64,000 nt of DNA from Mugil cephalus (GCF_022458985.1 NC_061773.1:23408001-23472000), one strand, 5' to 3'. Shown: positions 1 through 10,861, counted from the stretch's first letter. Program-made: numbers and translations. The notes: generated by a model not told the origin, from the sequence alone.

Positions 1-599
1 TCTTCTGTCTGCTGCCTGAGACCTGTTGCTGTGTGCCGTCCACTGTAATAACACTGGTGAAGAAAAACACATTAGAAACAGAGGTCTGCGCCAATCGCAG
101 GAGTGTCGACAGTCTCTGAAAGCAGATTTGATTAAGACAGATCAAGGCTATTTTTCACAATGGCCCACTCTAGCTGCAGGCTGTCAGGTCCGGTCTGTAA
201 AAACCCACCGCTGAGCCGACAGGTGCAGGTGAGCAGCAGGAGAGCCCGATCTAGAGGAGGCGGCGGTGAAATGAAAGCAAAGCGGATATTAATCAGCTTC
301 TCTGTCATCCAGCCGCCCTCGACCGGGAGCCTCTCACGTGCACTTAATGTCATGTTGACGAGCCAAAGATGCTGCAACACTAACACCAATCTCTGTAACG
401 TTTGCTGCACCTCCCACCCTCAGCAGCACCTCAACACTGTGGTCCTGGCTCCGGGCATCGCTGCCGGAGCCGTTTATCTATTACACTACCACTACTTTAA
501 AAGCAGCTGTAGGATGCTCTTGATAATATCATCAGAAAAACGTTCCTTTTTCCAGTGGTAATTTGGTTAATGTCAACCTAAATATGAATATTGATTGTT
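1..599. other. No gene recognised
   Basis: There are open frames on both strands here, for example 160-561 plus, but none has a recognisable domain or a credible exon structure. A GT-containing site at about 231 (CAGGTGAGC) looks like a splice donor in isolation, but no exon partner was seen. I treat this as intergenic sequence. Confidence 0.5.
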
Positions 600-603
600 T
601 TAC

Positions 604-747
604 AATTTATTTTTACAATTTAAGACGCTATTAAAGCCTGTGATTCAAACTAATGCTGCTAATCTCCATGTTCATCTGTCACTTTTTGCCGCTCAGTGGC
701 CGTAACCATGGAGACTTCGCCGGCTGTGACGTCACATGCATACCCTC
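604..747 (+). mobile_element. 3' end of GAGGGTATGCA-terminal MITE (copy A)
   Basis: This fragment shares a long run of similarity with 4,690-4,839, 35,337-35,470 (inverted) and 39,800-39,916. The common parts are a GACGCTATTAAAGCC block, CCGTAACCATGGAGAC, and an end reading GACGTCACATGCATACCCTC. That end is the reverse complement of the start of the other copies. Only about the last 145 bases remain. It carries no coding sequence and is probably a non-autonomous DNA transposon remnant. Confidence 0.65.
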
Positions 748-752
748 TATAC

Positions 753-1684
753 GGGTCTAAAGACACTGATACTGAAGAGGCCACTCCATGGTCACATTTT
801 TCATAGATCGGCATAAGAATAGTGAGGTGATAAAATCCCGGTGTTTCTCCATTCATGAAAAAGACGAGGAAATTGTTAGTGCTGTAACAGAAGTGATGAC
901 AGTGTATCTCATCGCCAGTGTATTGACATATAGCTCAATAGCATTCGTTGTGTCTTTTCGGTTGATAATATGTCACCGTTTTTCCTCATTTCTTTGACTC
1001 AGGAAGTTTGACACTTACGTGTGATCAAGGCAGACGTTTACGCTGAAACAGGAACCAGTTTGCGCTAAAACAGGAACCAGGAATTCTGCCTTCCTGAGAA
1101 GGACACACTTCTTAGGAACACGTTTTGACAGTGTCAAGTTCCTGCTGAAACATGCCAAGGCAGGAGTTACATCTCCCTGTTAAGTCAAAGAAATCAGTGT
1201 CTTTAAAACAAAAGGAAAAACAGTAACATGCATTGATATATACAGAGTGTTATTCATACTCGTGGCTCTAAGAGAGTAGTGAACTGAAATCCAACGAAGT
1301 GACATGACTCTCCTATAATGGGAGTCCACAAGTCATGTCTTTTCAAGAAATGAGCCCACATGGGCCGGCTGAATGTTTTCCCAATTTGCGCGGAGAGCTT
1401 CCATTGTGCCGAATCCATGCGGTGGCTGTTGAAGCATGACAATCGAGAGCGAGAGAACGTGCAGCTCCTCATCAACCCTCTCCAGCCCTAAATGGAGGGA
1501 ATTGTTCACTTTACTGCCGGGGGTGAGCCTCGTATTATGAGCACTTCATTCGCTGACCTCCGGGATGAAAAACAACACGAGCCGAGTCCCTGCCGCTCAG
1601 CCGGTCCCGTCATATCGTGGGCTTCATATATTTTTAGGATTCATTTCAAGCGGCAAGTCACGATGTAGAATTTCTAGGTTGGTT
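753..1684. other. Intergenic, nothing recognised
   Basis: I found no ORF of known family, RNA gene or clear repeat. A short local repetition occurs at about 1,040-1,080 (two near-identical CAGGAACCAG phrases). It is otherwise featureless at this level of inspection. Confidence 0.45.
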
Positions 1685-1689
1685 TACAA

Positions 1690-2005
1690 CTAAAATCTGT
1701 GAAGGTTCTCAGTCATCCAGGGCCTCGTAATTCAGAAGACGTTTTGAAAAAAAAAACAAAACAAAAGACAACTGGACTAGTGGAGTTCGGAGAAGACATT
1801 TCACTCGAGTAGCTTCTTCAGTTGTGAGAGACTGGTGGGAAGTTGAGGTCTAAACAGGAAACTTTGTGAGTAAAATCCACAACAAGTTTATTTTTTTTTT
1901 ACCCGCAGAGTTTCCGATTTAAACCTCAACTTCCCACCAATCTCTCACAACGAAAGAAGCTACTCGGATGAAACGTCTTCATCTCCAAACTCTACTGAAA
2001 CAAAC
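1690..2005. mobile_element. Penelope-like element remnant arranged as an inverted repeat
   Basis: Two arms of about 85 bp (about 1,781-1,865 and 1,908-1,996) are imperfect reverse complements. Each carries a CTTCCCACCA block, a CTCTCACAA block and a GAAGACRTTTCA/TGAAACGTCTTC block. Related GAAGACGTTTYGCCACTCAT-type sequence recurs at 13,248 and 21,485. From general knowledge of fish repeats, this block belongs to the terminal part of Penelope-like retroelements. The family assignment is inference; the inverted arms are seen directly. Confidence 0.5.
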
Positions 2006-2099
2006 ATCAGATGTAAGCATCATACCGCAATAGCAAATAACTCAAACAACAAAGCAACGATAACAGGGAAACATGGGAAAATGGCCCCGAATCCAGGCT

Positions 2100-2392
2100 T
2101 CTTTCCAGGAACATCTCATCTCATACTACCGCTTAATCCTGCACTAGGGTCGCGGGGGTCGCTGGAGTCTATCCCAGCTGGCATCGGGCGAGAGGCGGAG
2201 TCCACCCTGGACAAGTCGCCAACATATCGCAGGGCTAACACTGAGACATACAACCATTCGCACTCACACCTAGGGTCAATTTAGAGTCACCAATTAGCCT
2301 AACGAGCATGTCTTTGGAGGTGGGAGGAAACCGGAGAACCCGGAGAGAACCCACGCGAACACAGGGAGAACATGCAGACTCCCCAGGAATAG
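2100..2392 (+). repeat. Dispersed teleost repeat (LINE 3'-end type)
   Basis: The block runs from a GGTCGCGGGGGTCGCTGGAG-type start through CACCCTGGACAAGTCGCC to GGTGGGAGGAAACCGGAGAA and ACAGGGAGAACATGCAGACT. Shorter pieces of the same unit are at about 30,150-30,190 and 33,890-33,975. I recognise it as a very common fish interspersed repeat. An ORF of 94 aa at 2,308 is part of it and is not a gene. Confidence 0.7.
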
Positions 2393-2466
2393 ATGCAGGG
2401 AGCAAATTATTGATTCTGGGTCATTTTATTAACAGCATTTGTTTTTTTTTTTTTGTTTTTTTTAAG

Positions 2467-2522
2467 AAAATGTGTTGTAATATCAAAAAGGGAACACACT
2501 TTTTGATATTACAACACATTTT
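2467..2522. repeat. Perfect 24-bp hairpin
   Basis: The arms 2,467-2,490 and 2,499-2,522 are exact reverse complements over 24 bp, separated by an 8-base loop (GGAACACA). The arms read AAAATGTGTTGTAATATCAA then AAAG. No other copy was noticed in the window, and there is no T-run or coding context that would make it a terminator. Confidence 0.9.
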
Positions 2523-2699
2523 TACAAGTGTCAAACTCCTGATTATTTTAAGTCTACACAGGGCAAACGCACCGAAAATAAGTTGCAGTTAATCCAGTTA
2601 CTTGACAATTAATTGACAAAGGCGACGTGGGACCATTCATGGTTCCAGATTACGAATTCTGCCTTTGATGGTCTCTGACTGTGTGGAAATCATTTCTGC

Positions 2700-3010
2700 C
2701 TGTGACCATCAACCTGTACAACCCTTCACTCTGAGTGTGCATGACCCATATTTATACTCATATATATATACTGATAATGTATAACAACTCATGTTCACTG
2801 TATTTTCATAGTATTTCCTTATATACTATTGGACTCTGTAACAGTGCAATAATTTCCCAGCTGTGCATGTTCAATGTTATTTTAGAGCAACAACTCGGAA
2901 CACGTGTTCACTTATGCTTTTACATATTGTTATATATATTTCTTATATGTTTTACACTTATTCTTATGGCCTACATTGCTCTTTCCCCCTGGGATCAATA
3001 CAGTAATTGC
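2700..3010 (+). repeat. LINE 3'-UTR-like tail
   Basis: An AT-rich stretch ends in CTTTCCCCCTGGGATCAATA, the type of 3' terminus shared by many fish LINEs. Similar tails occur at about 48,405, 49,450, 49,885 and 63,850. No coding sequence is present. The 109-aa frame at 2,735 is AT-rich noise. Confidence 0.45.
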
Positions 3011-3065
3011 GATTCTGTTGCTGTCTTGTATAGCAGTCGTGTTTTGTCTGGTGATGAAGCTTGAC

Positions 3066-3620
3066 TCGGCGAAACTCAAGTGAACCGTGCACCTCCGACT
3101 TCAGAGTCATGTCGTATGCAGAAGTGCTTAGATGACACTGCAGTTGTGTGGTGTATCAGAGATGGACGGGAACAGGAAGAGAAGAATCTGGTGAACAACT
3201 TCGTCTCGTGATGTGGCATAAACCACCTTTTGATTAAAATCAGCTGAAACCAAGCAGATGGTAGTGGATCTCTGGAGGTCCTGGTGGACCTGGGTCTACA
3301 GCTGGATCACAAACTGGACTAGTCGGCAAACGCACACTCAGTACAGGATAAAGGTCAGAGCCGTCTCTATTTCCTCAGGAGGCTAAGGTCATTTAATATG
3401 TCCCAGAAGCGTTGTCCTCTTCTACACTATAGCGTGCTGGGGGGAGGAAGATCTAAGAAGAAGGAAACTCACAGAGGGACAAACTGATACATAATGAGGT
3501 CTCTAGTGGAAGGGACGGAGCTGGAGTCCCTGACACTGATGGCAGATGCAAAAACCTCAGATGTCCACCAGAATCTACAACGAGAAACTCGTCAGTGACA
3601 GGCTGAAGGAAAGATATTTA
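3066..3620 (+). mobile_element. LINE reverse-transcriptase fragment (degenerate)
   Basis: Read with frameshifts, the plus strand gives RT-thumb phrases such as LDHKLD, KGQSRLYFLRRLRSFN and VVWCIRDGREQEEKNLV. These are characteristic of a fish non-LTR retrotransposon pol. Stops and frame breaks are frequent, so it is dead. The same pol region is recognisable at 18,930-19,060 and 48,500-49,200. It is truncated at both ends and has no endonuclease part. Confidence 0.6.
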
Positions 3621-3774
3621 AGTATATGACTTAAATATCGTTCATATCTTCAACCTCTAATTCCTTCTGTTTCCATGTAATGATGCTACTGTCGATCTTT
3701 CTATAAAGTAGCAAACATTTTGAGCACTTTTATACCGCATGCATCAGTCCATCTCATTCATTAACAACAAACCA

Positions 3775-3875
3775 AGGAGCTTGAAGCAGAGACTCACGGC
3801 CAACTTTGCACCATGTCAGTGCGATCTGAAGGTCACGCCTTGATGATGCCAGCGGGACCACGTCATCTGCAAAAA
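3775..3875 (-). mobile_element. Short reverse-transcriptase fragment (catalytic motif)
   Basis: On the minus strand, bases just below 3,875 translate to FADDVVLLASSRRDLQIALT, which contains the RT active-site FADD motif. The frame then runs without other known motifs. The opposite-strand ORF (3,813-4,205) is its shadow plus unrelated sequence. It is a small orphan piece of a non-LTR element. Confidence 0.5.
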
Positions 3876-4149
3876 CAAACACAGAGGTCTGGCATCTATC
3901 ACATGCCCTCATCACATCAGCTGGACACTGAAATCTGGTCCTTGAATCTCATAAACATCCCAGGAGTTTACGAGAAGCCGTGGTCTTTCTATGGAAAAGT
4001 GGAGAAATGGCACAAGAATGAATTAAACCAACATTCTGTATCTTGGAAAAAGTTTAACAGCATCAGTCGTCGTCACAGTTCGAATCTGCCTCCCCATTTC
4101 CTGTCAATTAAAGGCAAAAAAAGCCCAAAAAGAGTCATATTGATCTTCA

Positions 4150-4839
4150 TCACTCACATACATATAGACTCGATGTCACTGCCAACCGGGGCCACGCCCC
4201 CCTAAGTAGCAAAAACATCTATAAGAACTAGCATGGATTTGGAAAAGTGGATAAGCCTCAGTTTAAGTTAGTTTAAGTTAGTTTTAGGTCATTTTTTGTT
4301 ATAATAAATGGAGCTTAATAGAAGATGCTAACGCTAAGAGCTTTACTGAGAGGAGACATTGGCCATATAATACTGTAGCATCCGACTGGACGTTAAAAGG
4401 ATGATGAGGAGTGATCACCAATATTCCATTTATTGTTTTATTGTTATTTATTGTCCAGAAAGAAATTAAAGAAGTAACTTAAGGTACAAAATACAGCATA
4501 AATTAATATTACCTGACACTAAATGTGAACCACAACACCAGGTTTCTGTGCCTGGAGTCCAGTTGTTTGTTCTAATGCATCGATTTACTTCTCTTTTCTT
4601 TGGGAGTCGGAGATATCTGTGAAAATATATCTCTGGCTGCTTTTCAAATCTGCTGGTTCAGTCATTCCTCCCAAAGCTCTTCATCTTATTTTTTAAATTA
4701 ATTTTACAATTTAGACGCTATTAAAGCCTATGATTCAAACTAATGCTGTTAATCTCCACGTTCAACTGTCACTTTTTGACACTCAGTGGCCGTAACCATG
4801 GAGACTCCACCTGGCTGTGACATCACGCGCAAACCCTCT
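4150..4839 (+). mobile_element. GAGGGTATGCA-terminal MITE (copy B)
   Basis: About 690 bp are collinear with the inverted copy at 35,337-36,186 and with 39,341-39,916. Landmarks in order are GGCCACGCCCCCCT, AAAAGTGGAT, repeated GTTTAAGTTAGTTT, GATGCTAACGCTAAGAGC, CCTGACACTAAATGTGAACC, GACGCTATTAAAGCC and CCGTAACCATGGAGACTCC, with a degenerate end near 4,839. It has no coding capacity. The end abuts the CAGGGGTGTCAAAC terminus of the next element with a 4-base gap. Confidence 0.7.
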
Positions 4840-4843
4840 TCAC

Positions 4844-5745
4844 CAGGGGTGTCAAACTCATGTTAGTTCAGGGGCCACGTACAGAACCATTTAATCTCAA
4901 GGTGGCAAGACCTTTAAATTATTACAACTTCAAATGTTTCCCTTTGTTTTAGCACAATGATTATAAAAAGTACTGACATTTAATGAACTGCACTATTACC
5001 AATCTTGGTAACACTCATAATGTTTTATAAGGTGTCTATAAAGCATTATAATGGTCATTATTACCATCTATACATATTCACAAGTCTTCATAACCAACTT
5101 CATGATGCATTATGACAACTAGTCATGAATGATTATAATTTTAATCTGAATAGTGCATTATAAATATGTCAGTATCTGCCTAGTCACTTGTTAATTTTAT
5201 GATGCACCACAACTACTTTGCTTTGCTAAATGTGTGTAGTGATGCATAATGAGTTTTGACTTCTACTATAGTCCTTTATATCTGTAGCTATAAGTATATG
5301 TAATAAAGTTATAATAATGTATACATCTCTCTACATCACAGTTATAAACAGCAATATCATAAGTGCTATTTGTCAGCTCTAAGTAAAGTGACAAGAATAT
5401 GATACTATTATTAACAGATATAAGTTACTATGAGTAATTAAAAGGTGCAATGAACTAAGTCCTGAGTCTGGCATCTTTACCCCATATACACAACATTATA
5501 AATGACTAGTAATCATGGGTCACACTTTACCCAAATCTTTTATAAACAATCAGATGTTTCTTAAGAAAAAGTCAAGTGCAGTTCCTGTATGACTCAATGT
5601 TGTGTCATACCCACAGCTCTCACTAAAATTGTGTGAAACCTAAAAAAATGTAGTTACTTTTATTGGAAAATGTGCAGTTAATGTCTTCAATGTAATTGTT
5701 GCACTTTTGCAAATTCATCTCGAGGGCCAGATCGGCTGCGCCAGA
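4844..5745 (+). mobile_element. hAT-like element remnant (CAGGGGTGTCAAAC terminus), interrupted
   Basis: The left end CAGGGGTGTCAAAC is a terminus I associate with hAT-type transposons. Interior matches to 55,195-55,400 include GTTAGTTCAGGGG-like and TTTGCAAATTC-type blocks, and an AGGGCCAGAT motif lies near 5,722. The right terminus is lost. A separate element (5,005-5,534) sits inside it. There is no transposase ORF. Confidence 0.5.
5005..5534. mobile_element. Nested MITE within the hAT-like remnant
   Basis: The left end reads TTGGTAACACT and the right end reads AGTGTGACCC-type sequence when reversed (CACACTTTACCCAA on the plus strand), so the ends are imperfect inverted repeats. The interior is AT-rich, with many ATAATG/TATAA phrases and no ORF. 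Sequence on either side fits the host element. Boundaries are approximate to a few bases. Confidence 0.5.
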
Positions 5746-5969
5746 GGGACACGTGTGCTCTATACAGAAAGCGAAATGGACTCAGCGGTTATTTCATGCT
5801 TAACTGCTACATGCTAGGGGCGCCCTAGCGAGGATAAGCGGTAGTAGAAGATGAAAAGAAGAAGATACATCTTAGTTTGAATTTACAATTTTTGAGGAAG
5901 TTGGTTCTGTTCTTCAAAAGCTGTCGTAACACTTCATTTACCACAAGCACCAATGAGCTGTTTCCTGTG

Positions 5970-7080
5970 CTCATACACAGTAACATCATCATACCCAAAT
6001 TAACACTGTAAGAGTTGATCTTAACACTTTTAAAGTGTCTATATGGTTCCACACCTCAGAGTGTTAATTTAACACTTTTTCAAGCATTGGTACCTTTACA
6101 CTAAATTAGTGTTAATTTGACTCTTCTTGTAGTTAAATTTAACACACTGCCTAACAGTTTTTTTTAACACTTTTATGTAGTGTTAGCAATTAACTCTCTC
6201 AGAGGACTATTTCTTAACTACACAAGTGTTAATGTTACCCACATAACACTTATAAGGTGTCAATATAATTCTTATATAATCCTACAAAAAACACTTGGAA
6301 AATAAACTTTACTAAAATAAAAAGCTAGTCATGCTTGGCAGTTCAAAAACTTTTATTTTCAAACTTGCACCACAAATATTAGAACATGTAAGGCACAGTG
6401 TAGCGTTAGCACCACTTTAGCACGCTAGCTAGCAACTCCGAACCATTAGCATCATCTTATCACGTTATATGAAAACATTAATTTTCAGACTTGCACCACA
6501 AATATTAGAACATGTAAGGCACAGTGTAGCGTTAGCACCACTTTAGCACGCTAGCTAGCAACTCCGAACCATTAGCATCATCTTATCACGTTATATGAAA
6601 ACATTAATTTTCAGACTTGCACCACAAATATTAGAACATGCAAGGCACAGTAAGGCACAGTGTAGCGTTAGCACCACTTTAGCACGCTAGCTAGCAACTC
6701 TCACGTTTTACGAAAACATACATTTTCAGACTTGCACCACAAATATTAGAACATGCAACAGTAAGACACAGTGTAGCGTTAGCACCACTTTAGCACGCTA
6801 GCTAGCATAATCTTAGCACGTTTTATATCTACACTAACACTCGAGGTGTTAAATACAGGATCAGAGTTTAGAGTAAGAAGTTCGAAGTTAATATTTAAAC
6901 ATTTACACCTAGAGGTTTGATTTAGTGACACTTCCCTTTTTACACTCGGTTTTGACAACAACCATTTATCGACCGAGAGTTAATTATAATGGATTAACTC
7001 TACCCAGAGTATAATTAACTCTACTAGTGTAACTCTAATTCAACACCAAGAATTCAACTCTTCTCAATTTGCTGTGTATC
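5970..7080. mobile_element. Element built of reiterated GTGTTA/TAACAC motifs
   Basis: Both flanks of this 1.1-kb block (5,990-6,260 and 6,825-7,075) are packed with GTGTTAA or TTAACAC and the related GAGTTAA in both orientations. The outer ends are similar and inverted: ATACACAGTAA at 5,974 against ATACACAGCAA when reversed at about 7,078. The centre is a 126-bp tandem repeat listed separately. There is no coding sequence. I read it as a non-autonomous DNA transposon with internally reiterated transposase-binding-like motifs. That reading is inference. Confidence 0.5.
6356..6815. repeat. Tandem repeat, about 126-bp unit, about 4 copies
   Basis: Units begin with TTTTCARACTTGCACCACAA at about 6,356, 6,482, 6,608 and 6,723, giving periods of 126, 126 and 115. 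Each contains GTGTAGCGTTAGCACC and ACGCTAGCTAGCA. Units 1 and 2 are nearly identical; unit 3 has a small internal duplication (AAGGCACAG twice) and a deletion; unit 4 is the shortest. High identity indicates recent expansion. Confidence 0.9.
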
Positions 7081-7613
7081 TTTCAAAATTTTGTTTTCCC
7101 ATGTGAACCCTCAGAGTACTTCAACTCATTAGTGTTTCTGCAAAACAGTCATAAACTATCTTGTCAGCCTTTAGACAGATTGTTTTGTTCCATACTGAAA
7201 CTATTCACATAAGGTCACATAAAGATTGAATCTCTTGAGGCTCCCAAGTCCCACTGGTTGGTAGGTTTTATTTAACGCAGATATTTCTGAGAAGTGCAGC
7301 AGGCATGACGTGTTTTGTCTAATCTGTGTTGTGTTTCAGCACGTCTCATCCCCCAGAACACCAAATGTGTAGTTGAAAAATTGTGTTTTTAGTCCTACTG
7401 CACGTAAAGCAACTTTTCTCACTTAAGAACATGTCAGGCAACAGAAATAGAAGAATAAAGGCATTTAAATTTGCATGAGGACAGCTGTTGTAGTTGCTGG
7501 CTGCCATTAGAGGGTTGTGCGCGTTTGAGATTTGAATATCTTTTAGGCTGGGTTTTCTTTTGCTCAACAAGAACAAGAAAGGTGAGGAGACAAGAACCAA
7601 GGTTCCTGTTAAA

Positions 7614-7688
7614 TTATTGGGGTCAGTCTGGGGCCCAATTCTCCCTTTGGTTGCGAAAGGTTGTGGGTTCAGTTCCCAGATGAGCCCA
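7614..7688 (+). pseudogene. tRNA-Pro-like pseudogene
   Basis: The 3' half matches the intact tRNA-Pro at 13.6 kb. CTTTGG matches its anticodon loop region (anticodon TGG), GTGGGTTCAGTTCCCAG matches its T arm, and the end is ATGAGCCC. The 5' half contains an extra GGTCA and a poor D arm, so it should not fold normally. Downstream, the ACTGTGGAAGCTGGCA phrase also accompanies the 12.2-kb copy in reverse orientation. This suggests a shared duplicated block. Confidence 0.55.
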
Positions 7689-8042
7689 AAGCAGAAAATG
7701 CTGCTCGGGTTAACGATGCCACTGTGGAAGCTGGCAAACCATGAAAAAATTCTGGTTTGTAGTCTCACTGAAAGGAGTTATTTTATTTATTTATTTATTT
7801 TTGTGGTTGCTGGTGTAGATTTTGTGTTGAAAATGTCTCTCTCTGGATTCCTTTGTCAAAGTTGCTGTGCTGGTTTGGCAGCCTCGCAGGTGCAATGTTT
7901 GCTATCACGCAACAATATCACGAAGCCTTATCCAACAGCAATTATGTTTGTCATGCGGATATGCAACATCCCTGTCATATTTATTCATATACATACGTAT
8001 GCGCTACGTTGATGGTACAACCTGAACCTGAATCATCTAAAC

Positions 8043-8667
8043 CAGGGGTCTTCAACGTTTTACAGGCCAAGCTGATTATGTAGGGACCCCCTGCCGACTA
8101 GGTGTTCTATATTAAACTTGGCCTAGTGCAAATTATAATTAGACATTATTATTATCAGTCTGCATTCAGTATTAAATTATTCAAATGATACACAGATTCA
8201 AATATTTTGTTCAAGTGATCCCTTTTGGCCTCAGTAGTTTGCTGATGGGAGTAAGCTGCACTGTTAGCTTCTCTTCTGCTAATATTGCAGCGTGCGTCTG
8301 GGATTTTACCTGGGGACTGAATATGCAGCCTCTTGATTGGCTCCGCGGCGGAAGGGGGCGGGGCCTACTGTGTACAGGAGGATTAGATTGACAGGACTAG
8401 TGTGGCGCTATGTGTGAAACGGTGCTCTGTTGAGGCAGCTCCTGTATCACTGAATGAATGAAGTATTGACTGAAAGATAACTCCATTTATCCTTTTACTA
8501 AAATATGACGGATTCATGTTAGTGTGTATTTAAAGAAATTTAAATTTGTTGGCGAAAATAAAGAAAAAATATATACAAAAATGTCTGATCAACCAAAGAT
8601 TTTGCGACCCCCTGCAGTACCTCCGTGGACCCCCTAGGGGTCGCGGATCCCCCATTGAAGACCCGTG
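8043..8667. mobile_element. Non-autonomous element with CAGGGGTCTTCAA ends
   Basis: It begins CAGGGGTCTTCAACG and ends CATTGAAGACCCGTG, so the termini are imperfect inverted repeats enclosing 625 bp. Subterminal blocks GTAGGGACCCCCTGCCGACT and GCGACCCCCTGCAGTACCTC recur at 23,812-24,596 and, inverted, at 60,455-60,752. A small piece lies at 43,305-43,392. There is no ORF of known type. The family resembles a hAT-type MITE by its end sequence, which is inference. Confidence 0.6.
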
Positions 8668-8699
8668 ATCTAATTTCGGGGGCTCGCTGGTCTAGGCCC

Positions 8700-10800
8700 T
8701 CAAATCGTACCAATTTGGGGTAATAGAACTGTAAGTAATTAAGAAAAATAAGCCAACAATAAGCAAAAACTAAACAAAGGAGAAGCTGCTTAGACCAGGT
8801 GTCTCCCCTCTAACCATGCACAGGCAAAAACTAAACCCTAAACAGGAATAACAATGAAAGAAACATCACCAACATGATAAATCAGTAAAACCAAAGATGC
8901 ATAAACAATGATTCCTGCTGCAGCGTCAGGGAGAAGAAAGTGTGCGTGAGAGAGAGTGAGAGACATGATTCCTTCCTGTTTATCAGATCCCTCCGATTAC
9001 CATGGATCAGCTTCACCAGAGGGAGAGAACACAAGACAAAACATTTAACCAGTCTTTACTGCTCTTGACCAACTGAGGGGGAAACTAGAGCCTGAAAATC
9101 TGAACAACGTGCAGGGTAAATCAGTTAAAGGTGAAGTGAGTTTGAGAAGTTGCTCTGTGCCTTGTGCTACAGATACAGTCGGTCTGAGCGATGAGGAAGC
9201 GAAGGCAGTGTTTTCTTTAACCGTTCAGGAGTTTGATCGTGGCCCGAGGGTAGAAACTTGTTTGTGAGTCTTTTTGTCCTTGATTTCCCACTGATGGAAA
9301 TCTTGGCTCCTGTTGATGTGGCTCATTTTCATCAGCCACTGAAATAGCTCAGTGAGAATACTCTCTTCTTCAGAGTTAATTGGAAAACAGAAAGTATTTT
9401 TTCTGGGTAAATGCACTGGCACTTCCGTCCTCCTCGTTCTTCCTGTGAGGGAAAACCAAATGTTTCTTTTTCCCCCCATTCTCCTAGTTCCAGACGATGA
9501 AAAAACAAACTAACCCAAAAAACATTCTCAGACCTGTTTTTAAAATGTTAAACATGTTGATTCTCTGTGGAGCAGTGACGAAAAAGCTAAAACAAGATAT
9601 TTTTGACAAGGGTCACTCACCTGGAATTGTCCGTTTGCCTTTGACCTTGTTTTATGAGAAATGATACGACATTTCTCATAAAACTCAACTCAACTCTGTA
9701 AATACCAGTAACTGCCGTGAAAAATATTTGAAGTTTCCCCCATTTAAAGCTATTCCTGTGCTCTCTCGTGGCCGCATCGCCGTCCTCTGCAGGGCAGGGG
9801 ACTGGAAATTTGCAAGTAGTTGCTCTGTTTTGGCCTGCGAGTGTGAGAAAATACCACATCTAACAAAGAATAACAAACATAGAAACAAATACGCTCACTA
9901 TTCACTAATCTACACTGCATTATATTACATTCTGTCACTGAGTTGATTCATTAAATGACAAACAAAATACTTAAATTTGTGTGCAGAACACAAACGAGCA
10001 GAACACACACCAAAATACTCGTTGCTCTTGTCAAGGCCTGAATCTTTACACTGAAACCATGGTGGGAAATAAAAAAGTACATGAGAAACCAATTATAAGA
10101 CAATGATCTACAGTAAGGAATGATCTGTTTGGCTTCATCTCATGGGAACAAAACGGGTCAAAGTATGTCTGGCGTCACTGGGTGACCTTGGCTGAGGCAG
10201 CAGCACGACAGTAAAAAAACGCAATGCAATTTTAATAAGGGACGGGATCACAAGAGCTGGTGTGTGCAGCAGGTGGGATTACAGGGAAGATGGAAGAAGA
10301 TTGAAAGCGATTGTGATGCGAAGAGAAGAGCGGATTGGTTGAAGGCATCTTCTGAGCGAGGGTCTAAATGACGGAAGAAAAAAACAAACAAACTGAGGAG
10401 CTGCAAGGACTGAAATACTCACTCATGTCACTGTTTTCGTGATTAATTCTCACCAATCAGTTATTCATTTGAGATCAATTAGTTTTTGTTATTATTATGG
10501 CCGTGGTACATAAAACGCTGGGATGCCAGGTGTGTTTTGAAGTATTTGAAACGGAGCAGCGGAGCCAGTGGAGCATAAATCTTTGAGGAAGCGGGAGACG
10601 GATCCCGAAGGAGAAAATCCGCTGCCGGTGATGGAAAGGGTCAGACGACTGAATATTCCTGGGCAGCGATGCCTCGCAGAAAAGTAGTATTTTATATTTA
10701 TTGTACTGTGTCACAAAGGGTTTCAATAGATTTAACTGCATTCAGGTTGATGTTTAATGGGCGTTAAACAGGAAACCTGCACTGCACTGTGAGAGGATGA
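8700..10800. other. Intergenic, no gene recognised
   Basis: Several ORFs of 60-90 aa overlap on both strands at 9,225-9,950 and 10,475-10,741. None shows a known domain, and they shadow each other. The one structural feature is a 14-bp perfect hairpin at 9,650-9,683. No RNA gene was seen. Confidence 0.45.
9650..9683. repeat. Perfect 14-bp hairpin
   Basis: TTTTATGAGAAATG (9,650-9,663) and its exact reverse complement (9,670-9,683) flank a 6-base loop. No T-run or coding context gives it a function. Confidence 0.8.
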
Positions 10801-10802
10801 TT

Positions 10803-10861
10803 TATAGAATAGAATAGAATAGAATAGAATAGAATAGAATAGAATAGAATAGAATAGAATA
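10803..10861. repeat. (AGAAT)n microsatellite
   Basis: About eleven perfect tandem AGAAT units. Their purity suggests a polymorphic short tandem repeat. Such pentamers often form at LINE 3' tails, but no LINE body was recognised next to it. Confidence 0.95.

Noticed and set aside
160-561. 133-aa frame with an internal CAGGTGAGC donor-like site
   Set aside because: There is no known domain and the frame passes through the donor without a partner acceptor, so evidence is insufficient.
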